From Stenopsyche tienmushanensis (lineage: Eukaryota; Arthropoda; Insecta; Trichoptera; Stenopsychidae), in assembly GCA_008973525.1 (NCBI GenBank), contig WACJ01000074.1, positions 62,001 to 126,000 on the forward strand: a stretch of 64,000 nt of DNA, in the 5' to 3' direction. Below are positions 47,139-58,440 of this stretch, piece by piece. The number at the start of each line of letters is the position of its first letter. Position 1 is the stretch's first letter. The notes under the pieces are model-generated. The model was not told the origin of the DNA. It did not search any database and saw only the letters and a program-made list of their open reading frames with translations. Both the position numbers and the translations under genes were made by a program.

Positions 47139-47950
47139 TGCCTTATATATCTTTATTCAATTATAGAAAATTTACAAAATATCAACTTAATAATAAAATA
47201 GGATTAAATATGGTGATGATAAAATAAATAAAAATCATATGGCAAGTCGGTGATATTACAATGCCCCGTTTGAGTCCATTACTTAGGTGCTTTTAATATA
47301 TTGGATTAAGCCCGAGGCCCAATATAATGGAAGGTTATCCAAAATTTCAAAGTTCTGACATATATTACTGCAAGTATCAAAACGAAAGGTTTAGCAAAAC
47401 GCCTAGAGTTTATTGCATGAATAAATGTATGCTAAAGAGAGAGAAAAAACTTGGTGAATAAATTTGGTTCATTGGTAAGCATACCCACACATTGCTCAAA
47501 TACCTGTTTATTCCGGGAAATCTGAATACGGCACAGAAAAATATATGTACGTTGTAACATGTAAATTGCCTGAAAATATATGCGAGATAAAAAGTGGGTA
47601 AACGAAAGGCTGGTTAACTAAATTCAAACAGCTGAGGAACAAGAAAACAGGAACAATAAAATGTATTTTTCGAGAAGACGCATGCTAAGGGAGCAGAAAA
47701 ACGACCATTTGCATACGTACGTAGTGTTCATTTTGAATTCAAAATGTTATTAAATGTTTGCTAAAAAGCATATGGATAAGATGTAGCGATAATATTTATC
47801 ATGTGATGTAATTTGGTTATTATTTATAATTTGGAATTGCGAGTACAAATCGGTTTGGATCAAGTCACGGTTCAAGAAACACTCTTTTTTCCGTCAAAAA
47901 GAGAGGGTTCTGATTTAATTATTTTTATCGTTATTTGTACGCTGTTTCTA
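47139..47950. other. Unassigned stretch
   Basis: AT-rich, no gene or repeat recognised. Confidence 0.3.
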
Positions 47951-47959
47951 TTCTATTTT

Positions 47960-48487
47960 TTATGTTCAATAAATATGGCGTTCCTAGAACAGGATGGCTC
48001 CATAAATTGGACAATGATGTGCTGACGTCATTAATGGAATCAGATCCTCGTCAAACAATCGGGGATTTGTCAACTAAGCTCGATTGTCAATGGCCAACAG
48101 TTCAGAAGCACCCTTATTGTATAGGTAAATATAATGAACATGGAATTTGGATTTCCTGTGAATTGTCGCTAATCGCATTAGAGCAGTGGATGACAATCTG
48201 TGTACGAGGATGATTTGTTGATTGCTATTAAAAATTGGTTATTGTGCAATATTTTTTCTTGCGCAAACAATTAGAGGATATGAAGCAAGATCTTATAAAA
48301 ATAATTTAATTAAAATAATACTAGTTTTTATTTTGCAAAATGAATACAAGTAAATAAAAGTGCTCGATTTGGAACTTTTACCACACACATATTTACCTTT
48401 TTCACTAAATATCGCACCCACTGCTTACTATTTGTTTAGGTCTTTAAAACGCAAAATATTTTGAAAATGACATTAAAAGATTAGAGC
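47960..48487 (+). pseudogene. mariner transposase remnant
   Basis: Plus-strand reading gives WLHKLDNDVLTSLMESDPRQ, then TIGDLSTKLDCQWPTVQKH and YNEHGIWISCELSLIALEQW, the second helix-turn-helix and linker. It is close to the element at 3612. At 48405-48450 a frameshifted YLFRSLK segment recalls the end of the catalytic domain. The middle, including the catalytic Asp residues, is deleted. A hAT copy begins where it ends. Confidence 0.8.
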
Positions 48488-49198
48488 AAAAATTTCAATC
48501 GCGGGATTTCGGGATTGCATTAGACCATCCCGGGATCAGTCCCGGGCAACCTGCTGCTGAAAATGTAGGCTCAGCCTCCACATTCGTTGGAGGTATCGTC
48601 ATCAGATATTTAAATGCTAGTTTGAGTTGATGATCACGTGAGCCCCCATTTTCATATAATACCATCAATGTGACTGATAAAATTCCATTCTGCTGAGACA
48701 CGGACTAAAATTTGCAAAATTCCCGATTTTCCGATAAATTATTTAGTTCCGTCGCTGCAGATGAATACTTATATACTATAATACTTCGATGTGATTCGTA
48801 ATTATATTACAGAGGAATATAAAAATTCTGATCCCCATATCTATTATATTTCATATCGATATTCCCATTATTAGAGTCGAGGTGTAGTAAATACATCACC
48901 GTTAGGGAAAGGTTAACACAACAATTTGAAAAACATATATGTACTGTATATATACATAGATTAGACAGCAACTGTCCCTAGGCGTCGCCTAAGATCGCCA
49001 ATTAATAGTTACGCCACAATTTCCAAGCGTCCAGATTTCGGCGAGAATATCTCGATTTAATAGCCTTCAACGTGCTGGTGAGGTGTACTATTTCTGTTAG
49101 ATAAAAATTTAAATCCCGAATTTTTCGGGACTACGTTTACTAGTCCCGGGATTCATGAACACCTAAAACTGTCCGGGATCCGGGGATTGTATTCCCTA
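48488..49198 (-). mobile_element. hAT element, copy 6 (711 bp)
   Basis: Inverse of the 53935 family. The left end starts inside the terminal region (AAATTTCAATCGCGGGATTT), the last ~20 bp having been lost at the mariner junction. The right end GGATTGTATTCCCTA is nearly intact. It includes the inverted dimerisation-coding stretch (GGCTCAGCCTCCACATTCGT, TTGGAGGTATCGTCATCAGA). Confidence 0.85.
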
Positions 49199-50197
49199 CT
49201 CGTAATCAAAGCGTGTTTGCTATTCTAGTCGGAAACGATGGGTTATGGTGTTGATTTTTTGCATTATTGGTTTTATTCCTTGTTTGGCTTGAATGAAAGC
49301 TCGTATTTAGGAATAAGAATTACAAATATGATGGTAAAAAATAGTTTGAAAGGTTTCTATGCCTGATATTAGGAATGTTGACTAAACGTCTCTTTATACG
49401 TATACCAAATCATCAATCACCGTTGACGTCGCTTTGAGCCGTATTAATTTTGACCTGTCACTATATGTTCACGTTCTTTGGGCACTTCAAATATTTTAAT
49501 GGATTTATTTCTAATCAGTAATGTTAATTTGGATTTCATAAAACAGACGAGAAAACGATTGCGAATCAATCTTTCCACGTATACTTAATTTTTCTCAAAA
49601 TGTTATTACCTTCTCTCAAGCATTTTGTAAGAGCTTTATTGAAAAAAAAAAACTCCTTACTGTCAATCAAAGTGAGTGGATGAAAGAAAAAAACTAATTG
49701 CCTACTTTGAAAGGGTTTTCAATCGGAAATATTATTTTACAACTGTTAAGTCATTAGATCTATAGAATATATATTTTCATATGAAATGTCCGATTTTCAG
49801 TTTATTTATGGACGAGGTGATTTTTTCAAATCAAAAAATATATGTGATATCACATTCGGGGTGCATAATTTTTAAGGGTGTCTTTGTGATTTTTTTAATA
49901 AAAAATTATGATGATTATAAAGGCAAAGATGCTTTCCTTGAAAGGTAGTAATAACTATTTAAGACAACCATATTTAATTTAGTCCCAAATTTTCTTGCGG
50001 GGGTTGGAATTTTTTAATACACTTTTAATTGTATTCATGCTTTCGTACAACGTATATTTTAAAACCTATACCTTATTATGTGTAATAAAGAGGGTATTTA
50101 TATAATTTTTAATATTTACACTACGTATAAATCTTCAAAAACATACATACAGGCATACCTCCTTTGAAAACATACGAAGTCTATTCTAGCATTTTGG
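49199..50197. other. Unassigned stretch
   Basis: AT-rich, nothing recognised on either strand. Confidence 0.3.
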
Positions 50198-50481
50198 ATA
50201 TCTAATATATAAAAATCAATTGGGTTTTGTTCGTTCGAAATGCGCTGCCATACCGTTCATCGGATTTCGATAAAACTTCGTTCACTTATTGCTAAGAATT
50301 CAGCAAGTAACATAAACATAGTCTAATATATAAAAATCAATGCTTGTTTGTCCGTATTTAATGCGCTATCATATCGTTCATTCGATTGCGATAAAACTTT
50401 GCCAACTTATTGTTTGCACTTTGTCAAATATTTATAATTATTACTACTGTGGTGGCAATGCACTAGGTATCGGCTAGTATT
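50198..50481 (+). mobile_element. Helitron-like sequence, two 5'-type ends and one 3' end
   Basis: TCTAATATATAAAAATCAAT occurs at 50199 and again at 50321, each followed by TTTGTnCGT-type words. The right end is GGTATCGGCTAGT (CTAGT, ending ~50479), preceded by GCACTAGG. TC-start/CTAGT-end without TIRs is the Helitron pattern. A relative is at 63245. Confidence 0.55.
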
Positions 50482-50544
50482 CTCATATAAAGAATTATGA
50501 AAATCTAATCAAAACGGAATTTTGGCTTAGAAAATGAGTCTTGT

Positions 50545-50870
50545 AGACCAAAGCCGTCAAACTTGCGGCCCGCGGGCCGTATGCAGCCCACGATGAATAT
50601 TTTTGCAGCCCAACAAACAAAACGGTATTACTTGAATAATATCAACATCAAGATTAAATAAAATTTGAAATAATTTCCATGCTTGGAAGAACTAGTCAGC
50701 AGTGGTTATTTTCACATATGAAAAGAAGTATATCTCCAGCCAAATCCAGCATAAACAATGTTTACCTAGGATCAGTTTTGAAAGTAATCACTGTTAGCAG
50801 TGTTGCCCTTGAAGTAGGAAAGATAGAGAAGAAATACCATGTGTCTGGAAGAAAACATTAAATTGTCCTT
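50545..50870 (+). mobile_element. hAT-type terminal fragment with GGCCCGC motif
   Basis: GTCAAACTTGCGGCCCGCGG and GCCGTATGCAGCCCACGATG resemble the starts of many animal hAT elements. The rest has no recognisable transposase. It might be the left end of the element whose right end is at 55795, with later insertions between. Confidence 0.45.
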
Positions 50871-52140
50871 TTTCATTCTTGTATCTATAACGGATTTACA
50901 TCTAGGCTATATGTTCATCTTTATAAATACACGATATTCTTAATTAGGTCTTCTTTGTGTCCTGATGTCACGTAATAGTGAAATCGTAATAGGAAACCGC
51001 GCTTATTGAGGGTCGAATGGGTCATTTCTATAAAAAATGAAAGATATGCTAAGCGCATGCGCCGAGTCGCCTCAACTGTGTGTAGCCCGCATATTTTATT
51101 ATATATTACATAAACAATGCTTCATATTTTAGCTAACTTTTTATAATCCCTTTTATGAAACTATCACCAACCATTTTCACATGGTTTTTTATAGTGAATA
51201 TATTTTTTCAAAAATGTGATCGTTAGCTACATATCCTGTAAATTTGAACCGAAGATGATTGAGTTACTAGTTCGACCGTTTAACCGTGCTGGTATGATGA
51301 ACATATTTTTAAATAAGGCATATGCATTTTATTTCAAAAGGTCCAAAGACAATAGTCGCGATATGAATATTTTGCTCTCTTGAGGATTTTTTGACTCATA
51401 AAAATAAACATGTTTTTAAAAGGGAAATTTTCATCTTACAAGATGGTAATGCGCGATAAATTTAATGTTTTGCAATTCAATATCATAATTTATTTCAGTA
51501 TTATAAAAACGGACATTTCATATGTAAATATCTTTTAATATGTATGACGATGAAGCTTTATAAAGGGACGATGAAGATTTTCATGCATCAAAAAGTACAT
51601 GAGAGTCGTTCTACTCTGATTGCTAATTGATGATTTAATTATCCTTTCATACCGAGGTTCAGTTTACTGCTTCCGATTTCATGATGAAAATGCTTGTTCA
51701 GTGTTCAGTTTTTTCATTTGCCACTAAAATATGAATGGCTTATGACATCGCCGCCTGGGGCGGTATAGACTTATCATGTCAAAAATTCGAACGCCATTTG
51801 CTAGGAAAATTTCAGCAAAATGGATGAATCAGCGCCGCGATGAAAGCCGGTCAAGAGCATATCTTCATTTAAATTTTGAAAAGAATGAGCCATCACATAA
51901 TATGGGTGAGAGTGACACATACATAATGCATGACGTACGAGCGCCTCCATACTTACGTCCATATATTCATTCGCCCATTAGAATAAAATATTTGAGTTTA
52001 CATAAAGTATTCGGCTGTCATACAACCAATAAAACGGGCTTAAAAACATATGGGTCCCTCAGTGTCTCCTAAAAAGGTTCGTCCTCCAGGACACATGGCG
52101 GCGATCCGTCTTGCCTTTATCTCCATTTGGCCGTCGAAAA
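50871..52140. other. Unassigned stretch
   Basis: No gene recognised. A 98-codon frame at 51776-52072 has no known motif. Confidence 0.3.
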
Positions 52141-52260
52141 TCTGTATTCAGGACTGCAAATCTCGTGGCCGGTCTTCGTCTAGGACATAAATCAGGGTTC
52201 AAGTCCCATACGGCCTCATAAAAGGCCCGTCTGGTCCTTAATCATTTTAACGCATCGTAA
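52141..52260 (+). repeat. Possible tRNA-derived SINE head or decayed tRNA
   Basis: GGTTCAAGTCC at 52196-52206 fits the Pol III B-box exactly. A weak A-box-like GTGGCCGGTCT lies ~30 bp upstream. No complete cloverleaf could be drawn, so this is not called as a tRNA gene. Confidence 0.25.
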
Positions 52261-52646
52261 ACCGTATGTCCGCACACTTCGGCCCTAACTAATGCCAAAT
52301 GGCCGGAGAGATTTTTCTGAAGCTTTCTGAAAAAGAAAACAAACGGATCTGACGTCATGGGTAATGGCTGGGTATACGACTCAATTGATAAGGCGAAGAC
52401 TTTTCTTAAAAGATATTTACGAGTCACGTTTTATTTTTAGGTGACAAATTATATTTGCTGAAAGCAGGTGGTCGATATTTGCAACAAAAAATATTTCTAT
52501 AAAAATTAAATGATTAAAATTAATAATAAATTGTGGGTAATATTATTGCAGCGTGAGCGATTTACCATCCTCACGCAGTAACGCTGTTAATCTGAGCAGA
52601 TTTAATTCGCCAAATTAATAGCGACATTTTTCGTCTCTCTTTGGGT

Positions 52647-52895
52647 GCAATGTGTAATTTAGTAGCGCCATCTCTTGTGGCCCTTCGGAGACATTGCACC
52701 TGCATACCGACAAATTGCTTCTTGCGCGTGCACCGTTGTCTGATGGGTAATGACGCGCAGAAGGCGGGAGTTGGTAGAGTCGTTGGTTAGCCTTGGCTGC
52801 AGGAGGTCGTCCTTCCTGCAGCCAGATCTCTCTCTCTCTCTCTCGTGTGGAATAAATAGTTATTTAGAAAAGAGAATCATTCTATACTACAAATG
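52647..52895 (+). mobile_element. Solo LTR-like fragment
   Basis: Aligns with 61450-61730: TAGTAGCGCCATCTCTTGTG, GAGACATTGCACCTGC, TTAGCCTTGGCTGCAGG, a CAGATCTCTCTCTCTCTC run (a TC microsatellite) and GTGTGGAATAAATAGTTATT with a polyadenylation signal. Starts TGTGTAATTT, close to the TGTAAT start of the other copy; the 3' end is lost. Confidence 0.6.
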
Positions 52896-53934
52896 ACAAA
52901 TGACGCGAACTATCGCGGCTTTACAAATTTCACTTCAAAATTTCATCTATTGTGAAATTCTGTTAAGTTTTATTGAAAAATGTTTCTAAATTTATTTTGG
53001 AAAGTGTTTCTAAGTTTCATGGAAAGGAAACAAAGTAAATGTCATAATGATTTAAAAATATGATAATCATATAATGCAATAAAAAATAAATTCGGTGGAT
53101 TCTGTTGAACTTTAAAATTAAGCATCCTAATTTATTTCTGAATGACCCTTTGCGTTTATGGCTATTACGTATTCAAGATGATCTTTTGTGATGAGACAGC
53201 TAAATTCTGCAGATATTTTTTAATGGCGCTACTTAACCCTCTATCATACATTTTCTTTTTGAATATTTCATACGTATTCTATAATTTTGCAAATATTCTG
53301 TGCAGCATCTTTTTATATGAATCTCTCTATTGAATTAAATATTACATTTTTCTTTAGAGCATTTTTTTAACTTTTAAATAGAGACAATATAAGATAATAA
53401 GCATGGGATTTATTTATAATAAAGCCATCAATATAATATATAATATATATTATGAGCTACTTAAGAATATCATATCAAATCTAGCAGAATTCAAGAAACG
53501 ATATTCGAATCAATAGAAAATTGGCATAAATACCACAAAAATCGCCAAACGTTAGTAAATTTTCAATTATACGCATTTTATTTGAAAATTTTCTTTTGTC
53601 TCCTTTGAATGAAATTGATCCGGGAGAAACACAACCCTCGGAAATACACGTTTATTGGGTTCACGCAAAACACCCTCGAAACGTCAACCTTTGTCCTGTC
53701 CATCAATTGATGACTTGACTGGGTTGTTTCAATCCCCTATCGAAAACACTTACGACGAATGAAATGCCAATTCAAATCGATATTTTTTTGCGTGTAGCCT
53801 CTCGAAAAAGGAAAACCTTTTTCATAACATCGCACAATTATTTTCTATTTCGTGTCCAAATTCACATCTCTCGTCGCTCTGAAGCACATTCAACTTTGAT
53901 TTTCAATCGGACGAATGATTTAATTAATTACAAT
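52896..53934. other. Unassigned stretch
   Basis: No gene recognised. 53590-53900 is less AT-rich than its surroundings, without codon structure I can defend. Confidence 0.3.
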
Positions 53935-54870
53935 TAGGGAATCCAATCCCGGGATCCCGGACAGTTTTAGGTACTTAAGAATCCCGGGATTAGAAAACGT
54001 AATCCCGAAAATCCCGGGATTGAAATTTTTATCAAACAGAAATCGTACACCTCACCAATACGATGAAGACTAAATCGAGACATTCCCGACGAAATCTGGA
54101 CGCTTGGAAACAGTGGCGTAATTACTAATTGGCGAACTTGGTGACTGTCTAATCTATGTATACATATATAGCATATGACAGTAATATGTTTTCCAAATTT
54201 TTATAGTAACCTTTCCCTACCGGTGATGTATTTATTACACCTCGACGAATAATGGGAATATCGATATGAAATATAATAGATACGGGGTTCAGAATTTTTG
54301 TATTCCTCCGTAATATAATTACAAACCACATCAAAGTATTATAGTGTATAAGTATTCATCTGCAGCGACGGAAATAAATAATTTGTCGGGAAATCGGGAA
54401 TTTTGCGATTTTTAGTCAGTGTCTCAGCAGAAAAGAATTTTATCAGTCACATTGATGGTGTTATACGAAAATGAGGGCTCACGCGATCATCAATTCGAAC
54501 TAGCATTTAAATATCTGATGACGATACCTCCAACGAGTGTGGAAGCTGAGCGTGCATTTTCAGCAGCAAGTTGTCTGACTTCCAAAATCAGATCCAGACT
54601 AAATGACGAAACACTAATGTTTAATGTTAATATGACTTCGGGCATATTTTCAAAATAATGTTTGAATTTTTTAGTGTTTTATTTATCTATTTTTTAATTG
54701 TATTTTTATCTTTTCTTAAATATATAAAATTCTTTGGCCTTCAAGTGATTTTTTATATTGAACAAATGGACTTATTAGTAATTTTTGATCAAATTCATCA
54801 AGGTAATTTCCTAAAATATTAAAAATCCCAATCCCGGGATCCAAATTTTGGCTCGGGATTGGATTCCCTA
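53935..54870 (+). mobile_element. hAT element, copy 7, longest copy (936 bp)
   Basis: Left end TAGGGAATCCAATCCCGGGA; right end GGCTCGGGATTGGATTCCC plus TA. No 8-bp duplication is left (ATTACAAT and CTTATGGC do not match). It is the only copy keeping a readable piece of transposase and so gives the family its identity and orientation. Confidence 0.88.
54419..54658 (+). pseudogene. hAT transposase C-terminal dimerisation domain remnant
   Basis: About 80 codons to a stop at 54656. The hallmark is AFKYLMTIPPTSVEAERAFS, then AASCLTSKIRSRLNDETLM, the conserved hAT C-terminal dimerisation motif. The zinc-finger and catalytic parts are missing from all seven copies in the window, so mobilisation would need an autonomous relative elsewhere. 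Confidence 0.85.
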
Positions 54871-54889
54871 CTTATGGCCTTATCTGAAT

Positions 54890-55795
54890 TTTTGCAATAG
54901 CTCATAATATAATAGTTAAAATGTCTCTTGAAGAAAATGTTTTGCTGGGTCATCAATTTTTCAGATACCTGAGCACTTTTGGTTTATTATCACGTCATTC
55001 AAAAGACTTACCTAAAACAACAAATTTAAAAATGTATTAGAACAAATATTTTATGTATACGAATTTTAGTTAGGAAAAACTTATAATTCTTACCCGAGTG
55101 CTCTTAATGCTTAACATTTGAAGTCCTGGTCACCTTTGGAATTTGAGTTATCAGCAACTCCTCTGAAACAAACTGCACAATTTTGCACAATGTACATCTG
55201 AACTTATCACTCTGTATTACACTCTCAAAATATAATTTTAATTCTACTTTGCTCAAGACCGGTTGCTTTTGCGTTAAACCTGAAATGAAAGTATAGGCAC
55301 AATCCAGGATGTTTTCCGCAACCATCTGTGTCAAAATTCAAAGTTCGAGTTAATCGTCCATAAGAAATGTCAAAATTATCAATAACATTTTTTTTACATA
55401 AAGAAACTTTTGAATCATTTTTTGGCAGAAAAAAAATATAATTCACTTTTTTCATCGGTCTCACAGAAGTTCTGGTTTGCCGTTGTTTTATTACTCGTTT
55501 ATGAACTGTACATTTTAAAAATAGAGTCTGCTTTGTATAGTCCTTTAATTTCCAAAAAAATTCAAAAATAGATTTTCCTTCTTCATATTTAAAGAGCTAT
55601 ATTATTTATATTATTTTTCCAGCCCGCAAGATTTAATACACTTTTACAAAATATATTTTTTCACTTCAAAAAAATGTCTATAGTGTATCTAAATCTAAAA
55701 TGGGGATATATAATTTTATATGCGGCCCGCGGAGCTATGATGCATTTCCAAAGTGGCCCGCAAGATCATTTGGGTTGGCCACCCCTGTTTTAGAC
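54890..55795 (-). mobile_element. Decayed transposon with transposase-like ORFs and hAT-type end
   Basis: The right end inverted is CAGGGGTGGCCAACCCAAAT, followed by GGCCCGC motifs, a hAT-style terminus. On the minus strand about 80 codons (55225-55464, open further upstream as FEFFWKLKDYTKQTLFLKC) contain NYIFFLPKNDSKVSLCKKNV and FDISYGRLTRTL. The pattern is like the 'VCKK.FL.TL.IS' N-terminal half of a transposase-like family common in insects and aphids. A second frame (55104-55334) is shifted. Class uncertain. Confidence 0.45.
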
Positions 55796-56453
55796 CTTGC
55801 ACCTAAAACAGAAAGGCCAAATATTTACGAAAAAAAATAACGTTTTTCCTTTATACTTCACCAGTAGAACAATAACCAAAGAAAAATATGCAGACATGAC
55901 AGATTGTAACCATTAATTAATAAAAATGTTAATATATAGTTATTTTCAAAAACACTTTTTTCTTGTATTAAACAATGCTTTAAATTTCGTAAAACGCATG
56001 AAAATTGACTTAGACCACTTTCATCACAATTAGCATAATGCATTTGGCTAATTTTGAAAACCGTCTTTGTTATTTGAACCTAAACAATATGCTTTTCTTA
56101 TAAGCTGTATGAAAAATTTATATGCCAAAATAAATTTTACACCCAGTAGACTACAAAAGTTCTGAAACTCTGTATGGTTTAATGTAGAAATACTTTTTAA
56201 AACATTGAAACGCAAACCTTTAAATATCTCAAAACGAAGAAAACATGACTTAGACACTTAATCATGGGCTCATATAAGGTTTATTGAAAAACTAAACGTA
56301 AATTTCGATTACGACAAAAAAAGGTGTGATATTTTAGATATTCTTAACGATTCTCCATTATCGATACAACCAAACTCAACGACAACTGAGAGGGTTTTTT
56401 CGAAAATAAAAAAAAAACGAAATTACGACCAAGTTTAAAAGTAAGAATGTTGC
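55796..56453. other. AT-rich stretch with possible hAT C-terminus
   Basis: At 56345-56460 the plus strand reads SIQPNSTTTERVFSKIKKK, reminiscent of the hAT dimerisation motif (P.S....ER.FS). Too short and degenerate to be firm. Nothing else recognised. Confidence 0.3.
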
Positions 56454-58075
56454 CTGCAATCGTATTGATGCTGCACAAGATCTGAGTAGTCGATGATGAT
56501 GCATCAACATGAAATAAAACCGTCACAAGATTGCAGCGAATCTTGTGTATTATTAGCGAATAAAATGGGTTGACTAGGAAAAAAATTCTGCACTATTTTA
56601 ACGGCCCTAAATCTTATATTTTTAAATTGACATTAGGTACATTCAATCCACTATGAATCGTTACTCTGATATGTGTTCTAGACTATTCAATGTGAATATT
56701 CATTATTAAAAGTATTTATAAAATGCCTGATCGACCAGAGTTTGAATCACCTGAACATCGCATCGAAAAGTATTTCAACACGCTTAAAATCCATAAAGAC
56801 TCGCCTGATTTTGTTGCTGAATGACGATTAGGAGACATTCTGGAGCTGTCATGTATTTTGCGTATCACCTGGAGGAAGAAGTATCACTTTATAAACGCAC
56901 ATGCAATTTTCACCACGCGACAATAAAATGTATCGACCGGTTAACCTAAGTATCGAATGGCAACTGATCGGCGTTGGTCTAAAACGCGACGCCTTAACGA
57001 GACGGAAAAATTTAAGCGCATTTATGATTAATTATTAAGCCTTATTAACAAATGATAAATTGAGCTGCTATGATAATCTTTCATATAAAAAAAATTCTCA
57101 TGTTATTTTTATAGTTTTTAGGCATGGTTATTCATTGTCAAGAAATTTAGCAAAATATTTTATAAAAATATTATTCTTCAATTTTTTTCCACGGCCTTGT
57201 CAAGCGTGATGAACCACATGATCCTGGATCACTGTCGGCGGGGAGCTCAGAAGGATTAGGAGCAACTTTCGGGCATTTTTCGATCCACAAGGAAAGCCGT
57301 TGACCGATTTTTGATCGATTTTTATTAGTTTAAGTTGCATATCGACAAGTGCGTATCATTTTCAATTTTCAAAAACTTTTCCCAAAGAACAAGCTTGCGT
57401 TTGAATATCTGATTTTAGAGATAGAATATTGAGATTTTTTTTATGTGAAAGTTTATCATAGCAGCTCAATTTATCATTGGTTAATAAGGCTTAATAATTG
57501 ATCATCAATGCGCTTAAATTTTTCCGTCACGTTAAGGCGTCGCGTTTTAGACCAACGCCGATCAGTTGCCATTCGATACTTAGGTTAACCGGTCGATACA
57601 TTTTATTGTCGCGTGGTGAAAATTGCATGTGCGTTTATAAAGTGATACTTCTTCCTCCAAGTGATACGCAAAGTACATAACAGCTCCAGAATGTCTCCTA
57701 ATCGTTATTCAGCAACAAAATCAGGCGAGTCTTTATGGATTTTAAGTGTGTTGAAATACTTTTCGATGCGATGTTCAGGTGATTCAAACTCAGGTCGATC
57801 GGGCATTTTATAGATACTTTTAATAATGAATATTAACACTGAATATTTTAGAACACGTATCAGGGTAACGATTCATAGTGGATTGAAGGTACTTAATGTC
57901 AATTTAAAAATATAAGATTTAGGGCCGTTAAAATAGTGCAGATTTTTTTTCGTAGTCAACCCATTTTATTCGCTAATAATACACAAGATTCGCTGCAATC
58001 TTGTGACGGTTTTATTTCACGTTGATGCATCATCATCGACTACTCAGATCTTGTGCAGCATTAATACGATTGCAG
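56454..58075. repeat. Long inverted repeat: ~647-bp arms, ~330-bp loop
   Basis: The left arm 56454-57100 begins CTGCAATCGTATTGATGCTG; the right arm 57430-58075 ends with its reverse complement. They differ by only scattered substitutions, roughly 5% by eye. Both carry a small frame MPDRPEFES (56723 and inverted). A read-through RNA would form a long hairpin. The loop part 57183-57325 is distantly repeated in direct orientation just outside the right arm (58215-58350), so this is not a simple mirror duplication. Confidence 0.9.
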
Positions 58076-58437
58076 ATTGGTAAATCAAATTCATGTCCAT
58101 TTTGCGATGTAGAATTTAGCGACATCAGGGCGACTTTTGTCCATCCGGGCCCAACTTGCTCATGTTGAAGGTGACAATTATTCACGATATCAATGTAGGT
58201 CATATATTTATTATTTTTCAATTTTTTTTCATACATGCTCTGTAAAAGCGTAATAAACCACCAGAACCTGGATCACCATCATCAGCAAGGACAACAGGAT
58301 TGGAAGTCGCTGCAGGACATTAATTTGTCGAACCACAGGTAAAGCTGTGGACCGATTTGCTAAATCATAGCTTATAGTAATTGGTAAGGTTTTAGCGAAT
58401 CGTGAAAAAGTCAAATGGCCAAGTACGTCTTCTTAAC
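58076..58437. other. Flank of the long inverted repeat
   Basis: 58215-58350 resembles the hairpin loop (shared CAATTTTTTT, AACCAC, CCTGGATCA, GACCGATTT). On the minus strand both copies read GDPGSGG / SDPGSCGS, implying they were once coding. A minus frame at 58033-58236 (67 codons) is unrecognised. Confidence 0.4.
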
Positions 58438-58440
58438 CAG

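Noticed and set aside
52165..52206. tRNA gene
   Set aside because: Good B-box, but the A-box is poor and no acceptor or anticodon stem could be drawn.
52828..52846. CRISPR-like or regulatory repeat array
   Set aside because: It is a simple TC microsatellite inside an LTR fragment; no spaced direct repeats exist anywhere in the window.
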